Assembly (NCBI GenBank): GCA_002418265.1
Contig: DIDS01000014.1
Span: 124,001-188,000 of the forward strand
DNA: 64,000 bases
DNA from: Acidimicrobiia bacterium UBA5794
GTDB lineage: Bacteria > Actinomycetota > Acidimicrobiia > Spongiisociales > UBA5794
Reading direction: 5' to 3'
Below, piece after piece: positions 17,448-25,167 of this stretch. The position numbers were made by a program, and so were the translations under genes. The first letter of the stretch is position 1. Each line of letters begins with the position of its first letter. The notes under the pieces are model-generated. The model was not told where the DNA came from and did not search any database. It was given only the letters and a program-made list of their open reading frames with translations.

Positions 17448-18143
17448 TCAGGTGGATCCGAGGGCCAGTGCAAATCCCACGACCGTCCACAGACCGGCCA
17501 TGGAGCCGCCCTTTTTGAACGCATAGGGCATCAACGAGTCCGTCAACATCGCAAGCAGCCCACCGGCGGCCAAAGCAGCAGCACGTCCTCCGTCGGCCCC
17601 AAGGGCTGTGCCGACGAGGTAGCCCATGAGCGCCGTCACGGCACAGGCAACAACAACCATGGTCCACATCATCGCTGTCTTGGCCGATTTCCACCCTGAC
17701 TCAGCGAGCTCCGCTGACGGTGCGAGCGCCTGCGGGATGTTTGAGACCCAGACAGCACCGAGAAACGCCGCACTCAGCACCTGTCCGGAGGCGATCTGGA
17801 TTCCGAAGATGATCGATTCAGGTACCCCATCAACCACCGACCCGACAACAATGCCCAACGGGCCGGATTCCCCATCACCCCCGAATTTGGCCTCAACGAT
17901 GTGGTCCGCGACGATGAAGACCCCAGCGCCAACGAGGAGCCACAGCGCCGTCTCCCAGTGGGCAATGACCTCGGACTCGGGAATCAGGTCGAATGCCACC
18001 GCGCTGACGAGAGCACCGGCACCAAACCCTGCGAGACCACCGACCACCTTCGATGGCACCTTCACAACGTAGGCAATCACTCCTGCGAGGATCAGTGACG
18101 ACTGCGCCGCGCCGCCCAACACAAATGCCTGCAACGCCTCCAT
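17448..18143 (-). CDS. ZIP-family metal transporter
   Basis: About 231 residues with seven to eight hydrophobic segments. The fourth and fifth segments have the polar pattern of ZIP transporters (GSVVDGVPESIIFGIQIA, then VWVSNIPQALAPSAEL), although the usual His residues are largely replaced by Asp, Glu and Asn. It would import Zn or another divalent metal across the membrane. The ATG at 18143 is chosen over a GTG at 18179, because the shorter protein begins at the usual ZIP start. Monocistronic, divergent from the aromatic operon. Confidence 0.82.
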   Translation of the reverse strand: MEALQAFVLGGAAQSSLILAGVIAYVVKVPSKVVGGLAGFGAGALVSAVAFDLIPESEVIAHWETALWLLVGAGVFIVADHIVEAKFGGDGESGPLGIVVGSVVDGVPESIIFGIQIASGQVLSAAFLGAVWVSNIPQALAPSAELAESGWKSAKTAMMWTMVVVACAVTALMGYLVGTALGADGGRAAALAAGGLLAMLTDSLMPYAFKKGGSMAGLWTVVGFALALGST

Positions 18144-18359
18144 GGGCCCCACTTCCTGTTGAAGGCTGCATTGAACCACACTCCGAGGCGTTCGCGATGC
18201 TCTGAAATACCGTGTGCGTATCCCGGAACCACGAAGAGGGCTCCTTTGTGAACCCGAACCGTGGCTACATGGAATCGTCGGTGTCGTGTCTCCGCGCGCA
18301 CGTCAAACGTTGTGCTTCGAGATCGCCAAATCGAACGGATCCACAAACCGAATTTGCGC

Positions 18360-18389
18360 TTGACAATTAGTTCCCCAGTCCGATACTAT
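18360..18389 (+). promoter_or_regulatory. Sigma70-type promoter of the benzoyl-CoA reductase operon
   Basis: A consensus -35 TTGACA (18360-18365) and a -10 TACTAT (18384-18389) are separated by 18 nt. The palindromic operator starts 4 nt further downstream, so it would cover the transcription start. This is the clearest promoter in the window and it feeds TetR plus the bcr genes. Confidence 0.7.
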
Positions 18390-18392
18390 GAA

Positions 18393-18414
18393 ACATACCG
18401 GTCAGTCGGTATGT
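18393..18414. promoter_or_regulatory. Operator palindrome over the bcr operon transcription start
   Basis: Arms ACATACCG and CGGTATGT are perfect inverted repeats around 6 nt (GTCAGT). It lies right after the -10 box and 14 nt before the TetR start codon. A TetR repressor bound here would block the operon; release by an aromatic CoA ester would be the expected logic, as in BzdR/BoxR-type control, though the regulator family differs. Confidence 0.75.
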
Positions 18415-18427
18415 AAGCTGTAACCCA

Positions 18428-19078
18428 ATGCGGATGGGCGTTATGACGGAAACCACAGCAACTCTGAGCAGATCTGAGACAACAACGTCCAAGATCATTG
18501 ACGCTGCCAAGACCCTCTTCGTGGCTCGTAATTACGCCGATGTCACGACGGACATGATTGCAGGTGCAGCAGGTGTCACCAAAGGTGGGCTGTACCACCA
18601 CTTCCCAAGCAAGGAATCCCTGTACTGCTCAATGATGCTTGACGACTTCGAGAGCAAGCGACAGCTTTTCAGCCAATCGGTGGATATGAAAGGGACGGCC
18701 CGTCAACGCCTCGCGCGGTTGACGGGAGACTTCCTCGCACTCCCCGCTGAGGAGCGCCAGTTGGCGGGCCTTGTCCGGCGGGACATCAATGTCTTCACTG
18801 GTGAAGATCGTGATCGTCTGGTGAGGGCCTACCAACTCGCCCTGCCGAAACAGATCGAGGCAATCATCTCAGACGGTATTGCCGACGGCGAGCTTGCACC
18901 GGCGGATCCCCGCCTCTTGTCCTGGTGGTTCGTTTCGCTCGTTGAGGTTGCGGTGAGCCGCTACGCCGACGAGACGCTCGGGAACCCCGACAAGCGCCTC
19001 GACCATGTTCTCGCACTCTTCTTTGAGGGTGCCGAAGCCAAACCCGTTCCAGCAACGCCCAACGGAGGGATCCAATGA
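18428..19078 (+). CDS. TetR-family regulator, first gene of the bcr operon
   Basis: 216 residues (an ATG at 18443, 5 codons in, is an equally plausible start). The N-terminal HTH is typical (VTTDMIAGAAGVTKGGLYHHFPSKESLY). It lies immediately behind a strong promoter with an overlapping palindrome and its stop overlaps bcrC, so it very likely autoregulates the benzoyl-CoA reductase operon. Known bcr/bzd systems use other regulator families (BzdR, BadR, BamVW), so the effector here is open; benzoyl-CoA is the natural candidate. Confidence 0.88.
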   Translation: MRMGVMTETTATLSRSETTTSKIIDAAKTLFVARNYADVTTDMIAGAAGVTKGGLYHHFPSKESLYCSMMLDDFESKRQLFSQSVDMKGTARQRLARLTGDFLALPAEERQLAGLVRRDINVFTGEDRDRLVRAYQLALPKQIEAIISDGIADGELAPADPRLLSWWFVSLVEVAVSRYADETLGNPDKRLDHVLALFFEGAEAKPVPATPNGGIQ

Positions 19079-20280
19079 CACCAACCACCATGACACCGGC
19101 CGCCACGACGTTGGCAGCCACACGTGTATTCCCCGAGTGGCGCGACAAGCCCCTTGACGATGCACTGGGCGAATGCAGGGACATGGTCGAATCGGCAGAA
19201 TTCGAAACCGTGCAACGTTGGCGGGACCAAGGTGGCAAGGTCGCCGGGCACTTCCAGGTGTACTTCCCAGAGGAGATCATCCATGCAACGGGAATGCTTC
19301 CGTTCAAGGTCAGGGGAGCACCCCTTGAGCCAACACGATCAGACTCGCACTTCGGTTCGTACCTGTGCTCGATCCTCAAGACCTCGCTCGAGCTTGCCTT
19401 GACCAACACGGTGGAGATGGAGATGTTTGTCTCGCATCCGATCTGTGATGCGGCCCGCAATCTCGCAGCCATCTGGGGGCGAAACACCGACTACCCGGCA
19501 CAGATCCTGTACCTCCCCCAGAACCCGAACTCGGCAGGAAGCGTCGACTACCTCACCCATGAGTACGACCGTGTGAAACGACTCGCCGAAGAGGTCTCGG
19601 GCGTGACGATCACCGATGATGACCTAAGGGCTTCGATCGTCGTCTTCAACGAGAACCGCAGACTCCTGCGCGAGCTGTACGACATCAAGCGAACGACACC
19701 GTGGCTCGTCGCGGCCGAGGACGCCTATGCCCTTGTCGCCCTGGCAGGCATGATTCCGCGTGAAGAGCACAATGAGCTGCTGGCAACGCTTCTCCCCCAG
19801 ATCAAGGAACGTAGCCTCAAGAAGGAAGATCGCATCAGGGTCGTGTTTGAGGGTGGCTTTTGCGAACAGCCTCCGTTTGATCTCATCCGGATGCTCGGAA
19901 GGACCTGTTACGTCGTTGACGACGACCTGTTGATCGGCCTTCGATACATCACCGAAGACGTGCCGATCGAGGGCGACCCACTCAGACAACTCGCCGAGTC
20001 CTACATCGATCGGTCCTCCTACAGCCCGGTCCAGCACGATCTGCGCAAACCAAAAGAGGACATGCTCAAAGCACGGATCGCAGGCGCACAAGCCGATGCA
20101 GCGATCCTCGCCGCAGCCAAGATGTGTGAACCAGGCCTCGAAGAGCAGGTCACATACACCCACACACTTGACGAAGACGAGTTCGCCTACTTCGTGAGTG
20201 AGTTCGAAGAGACCATGAGCTCATTTGACCAGCTCGAGCTACAGCTCGAGACCTTTGCAGAAAACCTGTTGTTCGCATGA
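19075..20280 (+). CDS. bcrC: Benzoyl-CoA reductase, BcrC/BzdN-type subunit
   Basis: 401 residues of the 2-hydroxyacyl-CoA dehydratase D-component superfamily. Conserved cysteines appear in SYLCSILK (about 100), SHPICDAARN (about 123), GGFCEQPP (about 260) and CYVVDDD (about 280). With BcrB it forms the catalytic module that reduces benzoyl-CoA to cyclohexa-1,5-diene-1-carbonyl-CoA. The family alone could also mean a hydroxyacyl-CoA dehydratase; the assignment rests on the following bcrB gene, two activase genes and on dch-had-oah nearby. ATGA overlap with TetR. Confidence 0.88.
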   Translation: MTPTTMTPAATTLAATRVFPEWRDKPLDDALGECRDMVESAEFETVQRWRDQGGKVAGHFQVYFPEEIIHATGMLPFKVRGAPLEPTRSDSHFGSYLCSILKTSLELALTNTVEMEMFVSHPICDAARNLAAIWGRNTDYPAQILYLPQNPNSAGSVDYLTHEYDRVKRLAEEVSGVTITDDDLRASIVVFNENRRLLRELYDIKRTTPWLVAAEDAYALVALAGMIPREEHNELLATLLPQIKERSLKKEDRIRVVFEGGFCEQPPFDLIRMLGRTCYVVDDDLLIGLRYITEDVPIEGDPLRQLAESYIDRSSYSPVQHDLRKPKEDMLKARIAGAQADAAILAAAKMCEPGLEEQVTYTHTLDEDEFAYFVSEFEETMSSFDQLELQLETFAENLLFA

Positions 20281-20320
20281 CCACCATTTCGCTGAAAGGC
20301 AGCGCCACAAGGAGAAACAC

Positions 20321-21625
20321 ATGACCACCCTTACCGACACACCCGAGATCGTTGGGCGAGGCAATCGCGAAGGTGCCGACCTGTTCAGGGACTGGTTCAC
20401 TGACCTCAACGAGACCGCCAAGAGCGGGAACACAGCCGCATACGTCTTCGTCATGGGATCCATCAACGAGATCCTCAAGACGTTTGACTTTCCCGTGACG
20501 TTCCCCGAGATCAACTCCCTCCAGACAGCCGTACGCCGGGTTGCACATGAATATCTTGAGGAAGCTGAGGACTACGGCTACTCCCCCGATATCTGTGGCT
20601 ATGTGAAAGCCGATGTCGGAACGCAGCTACGAGGTGGCGAGCATCCAATGGCACAGATCCCCAAGCCGGGTCTGACCGTTCTCACCAACGCCTGCAACAC
20701 CTACATCAAGTGGGCCGAGATCTGGGAACGGATGTACGGCACGCCGATGTTCACCATCGACATTCCCGGAACCCGCCAAGAAGGGCTCATCACCCTCCCG
20801 GGTGAACACGATTTCGAGGGCGATCGTACCTACGTCGAAACGCAGCTCAAGGAACTCATCACGCTCTGTGAAGAGGTCTCGGGCACGAAATTCGACATCG
20901 ACAAGTTCCGCGAGGTGCTCGGCTACGCCAACACGATGAGTGCGTCGTGGGAGCGCATTCTCGACCTCAACGCTGCACGGCCATCACTGTTCAACGCACT
21001 CACCGATGGCACCATCTACCTGGGTGTTGCAAACGGACTCCGCGGAACACGCGAGGGTGCCGAGTACTTCGAACGCCTGGTCGAGGAGATGGAGTACAAG
21101 GCAGCAAACGGAATCGGTCAAGCAATCGAGGAGCGGTACCGCCTGGTATTCGTCGGAGTGCCCTGCTACCCGATCTTCCGACGCTTCAACGAGCTGTTCA
21201 CCGACTGGGGAGGGACCTTCGTCAACTCCACCTACCTGTGGTTCGCCTCAGGTGGAACAAACCGCGGATTCCAGTATGACCTCGACAACCCACTGACGAG
21301 TCTCGCCGAGGGCATACTCATCAACGTCAGGGATGCCATGGACTCGATGTTCCATCAGAACCGTGCCATCGCCGACATGGCGGAGAACTTCGATATTGAT
21401 GGAATCATTTACCACCCGATCAAGAGCTGCCGCACCGTATCGACGGGTCTGGCAGACGGCAGGAAGCACATGACCGAACAGTTCGGAATTCCGAGCCTGT
21501 TCATTGAATCAGACATGATGGACCGAAGGGTCGTATCAGAAGCACAGATGAAGAATCGCATCGACGCCTTCTTTGAGGGGCTCGCGTCCCGGGAGCGCCA
21601 AGCGCTCGCAGGCCAGAAAGGATGA
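20321..21625 (+). CDS. bcrB: Benzoyl-CoA reductase, BcrB/BzdO-type subunit
   Basis: 434 residues from the ATG at 20321, which follows AAGGAG by 6 nt; the open frame upstream overlaps bcrC and is rejected. Length matches BcrB (about 437 in Thauera as I recall it). Cys residues in TNACNTYIKW, VGVPCYPIFRRF and HPIKSCRTVSTGL are candidates for the active-site cluster and substrate site. It pairs with BcrC; together they receive electrons from the ATP-driven activase subunits encoded next. The 40-nt gap before it is the only real gap in this operon. Confidence 0.88.
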   Translation: MTTLTDTPEIVGRGNREGADLFRDWFTDLNETAKSGNTAAYVFVMGSINEILKTFDFPVTFPEINSLQTAVRRVAHEYLEEAEDYGYSPDICGYVKADVGTQLRGGEHPMAQIPKPGLTVLTNACNTYIKWAEIWERMYGTPMFTIDIPGTRQEGLITLPGEHDFEGDRTYVETQLKELITLCEEVSGTKFDIDKFREVLGYANTMSASWERILDLNAARPSLFNALTDGTIYLGVANGLRGTREGAEYFERLVEEMEYKAANGIGQAIEERYRLVFVGVPCYPIFRRFNELFTDWGGTFVNSTYLWFASGGTNRGFQYDLDNPLTSLAEGILINVRDAMDSMFHQNRAIADMAENFDIDGIIYHPIKSCRTVSTGLADGRKHMTEQFGIPSLFIESDMMDRRVVSEAQMKNRIDAFFEGLASRERQALAGQKG

Positions 21626-21626
21626 G

Positions 21627-22457
21627 GTGATCACATTGGCATACGCAGCAGGAGTCGATGTCGGCTCAACCCAAACAAAAGCAGTCATAATCAACGAGGG
21701 CGGCGAGATCGTCGGAAGGGCACTCCTTGACACGGGAGCCAACGTCATCCAGGCCGCAGAGAATGCCTACATCGTAGCCCGCGACGAAGCAGGAATCGAT
21801 GAACGCGAGGTCGAATACGTCGTTGGCACCGGATATGGCAGGTACCGGGTGACGTTTGGCAATACCCAGGTCACCGAGATCTCCTGCCACGGACGCGGAG
21901 CTGTCCACCTGTTCCCGAATACGAGAACCGTTGTCGACATGGGTGGTCAGGACACGAAGGCGATCTCAGTCGCCGCCAATGGTGAGATCACCGACTTCTG
22001 CATGAACGACAAGTGTGCAGCGGGAACGGGTCGATTCCTCGGTGCTGCAGCCGCAGCGCTTGACATCCCCCTTGACGATCTTGGGCCGGTGTCGCTCACA
22101 AGCACCAAGCCGATCAAGATCTCGACGACATGCACCGTTTTTGCAGAGTCCGAGGTCCTTGCCTGGATCGGGAAGGGCAAGAAGATTGAGGACATCCTGT
22201 GGGGTGTCCACACGTCAATCGCCGCCCGCTCAGCTGGCCTGATGCGCAGGGTCGGGATCGAAGACGAAATCACCTTCACCGGCGGCGTGACACGCAACAA
22301 GGGCATGGTCAAGGCGCTTGAGGAACGACTTGAGAAGCCACTCAACATTTCTGAAGACTGCCACTTCATGGGTGCACTCGGTGCAGCACTGTTCGCTCTT
22401 GACGAGGTCAAGACGGGCCGCACCCCAGTCAAGACGGGAGCGGGGGTGAAGTCGTGA
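21627..22457 (+). CDS. bcrA: Benzoyl-CoA reductase activase-type ATPase subunit (BcrA/BzdQ-like)
   Basis: About 277 residues from a GTG with AGGA 4 nt upstream. ASKHA ATPase fold: phosphate-1 loop DVGSTQTKAVI, phosphate-2 loop MGGQDTKAI, FTGGVTRNKG. Cys130 (NDKCAAGTG) and Cys169 (STTCTVF) are 39 residues apart, as in HgdC, and would hold half of a 4Fe-4S cluster bridging two ATPase subunits. Thauera BcrA is much longer (about 438), so this short form resembles the Azoarcus Bzd type. It couples ATP hydrolysis to electron transfer into BcrBC. Confidence 0.85.
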   Translation: MITLAYAAGVDVGSTQTKAVIINEGGEIVGRALLDTGANVIQAAENAYIVARDEAGIDEREVEYVVGTGYGRYRVTFGNTQVTEISCHGRGAVHLFPNTRTVVDMGGQDTKAISVAANGEITDFCMNDKCAAGTGRFLGAAAAALDIPLDDLGPVSLTSTKPIKISTTCTVFAESEVLAWIGKGKKIEDILWGVHTSIAARSAGLMRRVGIEDEITFTGGVTRNKGMVKALEERLEKPLNISEDCHFMGALGAALFALDEVKTGRTPVKTGAGVKS

Positions 22458-23278
22458 TCATCACAGCAGGACTCGACGTCGGTTCCACCTATACCAAGTG
22501 CGTCATTCAGAACGAGGAAGGCGCGATCCTCGCCAAGGTCGTTGAACCCACCGGGTTCCGCCTCCGCGAGGTCGCACGTCAGGTCTACAACGAAGCGCTT
22601 GAGAGCGCAGGTCTTGATGAAAGCGACGTTACCTATGTGATTGCGACCGGCGCTGGACGCCATCAGGTCGACTTCAAGGACATCCACGTCACGGACCTGA
22701 CGGCGAGTGCACGGGGTGCGTGCTTCCTCTTCCCTGGCACCCGCACGATCCTCGACATCGGTGGTCAGACAATGAAGGCATCCAGGGTCGATGAGAAGGC
22801 TCAGGTTCAGTCCTTCCGCCTGAACGACAAATGTGCAGCGGGGACCGGTGCCTTCCTTGAGAAGACAGCACGGTACATGGGATACACAACGGTGGAAATC
22901 GGTGCCCTGATGACCACGTCGAAAGATCCGGTCCCGATCTCGGGTGTGTGCGCCGTGTTCGCGGAGTCCGAGGTGATCAACCACCTGTCAATTGGAACAC
23001 CGCCTGCCGACATCATGCAAGGTGCGATGGAGTCACTCACCGGACGTTCTGTGCAGCTCATGAAGCGTGTCAGAGCAGAGCCGGAATACACCCTCATCGG
23101 AGGAATCCTTCGATTCGAGACGATGGGCAAATCGGTCAGCAAAGCGCTCGAAGCCGAGGTCAACGTACCGGACCCCGAGATGGTGCAGTTCGTTGCAGCT
23201 CTCGGATGCGCGATTCTCGGTCGTCGACGCCTCGAAAAGCTGGCGAAGGAGAAGGACAAAGAGGCGGTCCCTGCATGA
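22454..23278 (+). CDS. bcrD: Benzoyl-CoA reductase activase-type ATPase subunit (BcrD/BzdP-like)
   Basis: 274 residues from a GTG overlapping the previous stop. Same ASKHA fold as its neighbour: DVGSTYTKCVI, DIGGQTMKAS, and the cluster cysteines Cys127 (NDKCAAGTG) and Cys166 (SGVCAVF). Two different activase genes in a row mean a heterodimeric ATPase module, the hallmark of class I benzoyl-CoA reductase as opposed to the homodimeric activator of hydroxyacyl-CoA dehydratases. The two paralogues differ clearly in the phosphate-2 loop (GGQDTKA versus GGQTMKA). Confidence 0.86.
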   Translation: MIITAGLDVGSTYTKCVIQNEEGAILAKVVEPTGFRLREVARQVYNEALESAGLDESDVTYVIATGAGRHQVDFKDIHVTDLTASARGACFLFPGTRTILDIGGQTMKASRVDEKAQVQSFRLNDKCAAGTGAFLEKTARYMGYTTVEIGALMTTSKDPVPISGVCAVFAESEVINHLSIGTPPADIMQGAMESLTGRSVQLMKRVRAEPEYTLIGGILRFETMGKSVSKALEAEVNVPDPEMVQFVAALGCAILGRRRLEKLAKEKDKEAVPA

Positions 23279-23562
23279 CGGACATGCTCGAGTCCTCGGT
23301 TGGAGAGCCATCGCTCACCACTGCGGTCTACTGCGCCACGGAGGTTGTCGTGCTCAACGAGGACGAACTCCTCGCTGCGGGGTGGATGCAACGCACCGTG
23401 ACCGATCCGAACCGAATCGGTGAACTTGAGGAGCTCTATCAGAGCGTCGGCTTTGAGACCACTGTCGTGCCGCTTGATCCCGATAGCTTCGGGGACAGCT
23501 GCAACGACTGTGCGGTGACCGCCTGTGCCGAGTACCTCGCGCTCTTCACCCGCAAACGGTAA
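23275..23562 (+). CDS. Small Cys-containing protein at the end of the bcr operon, unknown
   Basis: 95 residues, start overlapping the bcrD stop (ATGA). The C-terminal region has SCNDCAVTAC, a CxxC-x4-C group that could bind metal or be redox active; the rest shows mixed helix and strand with no recognised domain. It is not a 2x4Fe-4S ferredoxin. Tight coupling to bcrD suggests a role in maturation or electron transfer for the reductase. Confidence 0.7.
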   Translation: MTDMLESSVGEPSLTTAVYCATEVVVLNEDELLAAGWMQRTVTDPNRIGELEELYQSVGFETTVVPLDPDSFGDSCNDCAVTACAEYLALFTRKR

Positions 23563-23578
23563 CCCCGACCGCCCGTTG

Positions 23579-23638
23579 TCGCGTACCCAGGGTAGATGGA
23601 CCTCCTGGGTGGGGGTCTGGAGCCCACAGAATGTCGCT
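23579..23638 (+). repeat. Copy A of a 60-nt hairpin repeat, 3' of the bcr operon
   Basis: Begins 17 nt after the stop of the 95-aa gene. It matches copy B (25091-25150) at 53 of 60 positions, counted by hand, with no gaps. Core: CGCGTACCCAGGGTA, then a GC stem around GGACC...GGGGGTC, then TGGAGCCC.CAGAA. Here the stem is imperfect (CCTCC opposite GGGGG). It may act as a terminator or mRNA 3' end. Confidence 0.75.
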
Positions 23639-23644
23639 CATCGT

Positions 23645-23688
23645 GTAGGCCATCCCTACGTAACAAACGTGTCGTAGGGATGGCCTAC
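23645..23688. repeat. Perfect 16-bp inverted repeat upstream of the metallopeptidase gene
   Basis: Arms GTAGGCCATCCCTACG (23645-23660) and its exact complement (23673-23688) flank a 12-nt loop (TAACAAACGTGT). No T-tract follows. It lies 3 nt before the first likely start codon of the downstream gene, so it could be a large operator or a structure that hides the ribosome site. Its perfection contrasts with the imperfect hairpin repeat just upstream. Confidence 0.75.
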
Positions 23689-23691
23689 GGT

Positions 23692-24183
23692 ATGAGCATG
23701 ACCGATCTACCCGTGAAAATCATCCGCAGCGCAAGACGAAAAAGAACGATCCAGGCGTCGGTTATCAGTGGATCCATCGAGGTCCGGGTGCCAGCCGGTC
23801 TGGAACCATCCGAGGAAGCGAAGCTGGTCGATGAGATCACAAAACGTGTCCTGCGCAAGATGTCCTCCAAGGAAGTCAACCTGACCATACGTGCCGCTGA
23901 ATTGGCCCGTCAGTACGGTCTGCGCACACCGTCGAGCGTCGAGTGGTCCAGCCGGCAGATGAAGAGGTGGGGTTCGTGCACACCGGTCGACGGAACTATC
24001 AGAATCTCGAACCGGTTGGCATCAATGCCGGACTGGGTTCTCGACTCGGTATTGGTGCACGAGCTTGCACATCTTGAGGTCCCCGACCATGGTCCGCAGT
24101 TTGAGGAACTGGTAGGTCGCTACGAGTTCATCGAGCGGGCGAGAGGCTATCTCCTCGCAAAGAGCGGACAGACCTTCGACTGA
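23692..24183 (+). CDS. YgjP/SprT-like zinc metallopeptidase (M48-type metal-dependent hydrolase)
   Basis: About 163 residues; the start may be the ATG at 23692 or 23698, both after the hairpin. It ends with the family pattern: KRWGSCTPVDGTIRISNRL, then VLVHELAHLEVPDHGPQFEEL, where HELAH plus a downstream His would bind zinc. YgjP-like proteins are widespread, often next to restriction or helicase genes, with a poorly known role. It is in the accessory island between the two converging catabolic operons. Confidence 0.82.
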   Translation: MSMTDLPVKIIRSARRKRTIQASVISGSIEVRVPAGLEPSEEAKLVDEITKRVLRKMSSKEVNLTIRAAELARQYGLRTPSSVEWSSRQMKRWGSCTPVDGTIRISNRLASMPDWVLDSVLVHELAHLEVPDHGPQFEELVGRYEFIERARGYLLAKSGQTFD

Positions 24184-24483
24184 ACCGCCGAACTCCCATT
24201 CATTACATGAGCGCCCGCATACCAGTCCGTGTCAGGAAATTGCTCCCGCATATCACACGTTGACGGAATGGATCTGTGAGCATGGCCACGAGATGACGGG
24301 TCCACCGCGTGAGATCTACCTCAACGATCCCTCAGGCCGCTGCTGAAGAAGAACCCGTCACAACAGTCGTTCCCAATTGATTCGGGTGCGAGCTGAACGT
24401 CGAGTTGTTGGTCGCGTTAGACGCAGATGCAGGGCGCATAGCCGCCACTGGCCATTGGAGCAGCCGGATGCGAACATGAGGGG
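24184..24483. other. 300-nt spacer with a relict reading frame and no intact gene
   Basis: No open frame of gene quality spans this stretch. It contains the GyrI-like fragment described separately (24236-24346). The remainder shows no promoter, terminator or repeat that I can support. Confidence 0.5.
24236..24346 (+). pseudogene. Fragment of a GyrI-like / AraC effector-binding domain
   Basis: One frame reads EIAPAYHTLTEWICEHGH then EMTGPPREIYLNDP and stops. The HG-x-E-x-x-GPPREIYL-NDP pattern is the C-terminal end of GyrI-like effector-binding domains found in MerR/AraC-type regulators. No start codon or N-terminal domain is attached, so it looks like the decayed end of a lost gene. Very short, so chance similarity cannot be excluded. 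Confidence 0.5.
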
Positions 24484-25074
24484 ATGAAGCGTTCGACCGC
24501 GATCGGGCACCTTGTAGAGATGGGCACCGTGGCCACGGAATCGATCGCGCTCCGCGAGATGCAAAACGGTTGGCCACTGGTGGAGATCTGGCTCACCGGT
24601 GAGTTGCTCGAACCCGGTGGTGATCTCGATGCCGGAAGCGTGATTCTGATGCTCGATACCGTGCCGGCCGAGACGACCTGGCTGGCAATGCATCCGGATG
24701 GAGAGTGGGTGGGTGATCGGCTTCGGTTGGGGAAACGCCCGATGCTTTGGTGTTATCGGCCCTCGACCTGGCCACCGTGGAACGCTCGGTATCAGCGGGT
24801 GGCACGCATCTGGTCCGATGCGAGCGGTCTCGATGGGCCCGCCATCGACCTACTTCGTAGCAATCGGAGCCCGCAGATCATCCAACCAAGCGCGGATGAG
24901 TTTCGCAAGCAGCTCGTCGAAGAGCGGCGAGCTTCCTTTGAGCACCTTCGTAAGATCGTCGACGGTTATTGGGAACCACAGCACCGCCGACGAGGAGCTG
25001 ATCGTCATGCAGGCGAGAATCACCTGTGGCGAGCCGCAGCCGGATTGATTGAGATCGAAGATGCCCTCACGTGA
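24484..25074 (+). CDS. Conserved-looking hypothetical protein
   Basis: 196 residues, soluble, Trp-rich (LAMHPDGEWVGDRLRLGKRP and WCYRPSTWPPWNARYQRV), ending in a charged helical tail. No catalytic motif or membrane segment. I think similar short actinobacterial proteins exist, but I cannot give a function. It stands alone in the accessory island, 17 nt ahead of hairpin copy B. Confidence 0.6.
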   Translation: MKRSTAIGHLVEMGTVATESIALREMQNGWPLVEIWLTGELLEPGGDLDAGSVILMLDTVPAETTWLAMHPDGEWVGDRLRLGKRPMLWCYRPSTWPPWNARYQRVARIWSDASGLDGPAIDLLRSNRSPQIIQPSADEFRKQLVEERRASFEHLRKIVDGYWEPQHRRRGADRHAGENHLWRAAAGLIEIEDALT

Positions 25075-25090
25075 CCCAATGGTGCCATCT

Positions 25091-25150
25091 TCGCGTACCC
25101 AGGGTAGACGGACCCCCTATATGGGGGTCTGGAGCCCGCAGAATGCCGCT
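25091..25150 (+). repeat. Copy B of the hairpin repeat, between convergent genes
   Basis: Starts 17 nt after the stop of the 196-aa gene and ends 17 nt from the stop of the convergent AbiEi/DUF559 gene. The stem GACCCC-CTATAT-GGGGTC is perfect at its base, so it can fold on either strand and could terminate both genes. No T-tract. Confidence 0.75.
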
Positions 25151-25167
25151 GTCGCCCATCGCTAGGG

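Noticed and set aside
19075..23278. 2-Hydroxyglutaryl- or phenyllactyl-CoA dehydratase system
   Set aside because: Two different activase genes and neighbouring dch, had and oah favour benzoyl-CoA reductase; hydroxyacyl-CoA dehydratases use one homodimeric activator.
23275..23562. Ferredoxin for benzoyl-CoA reductase
   Set aside because: It has only one CxxC-x4-C group, too few cysteines for the 2x4Fe-4S ferredoxins known in bcr clusters.
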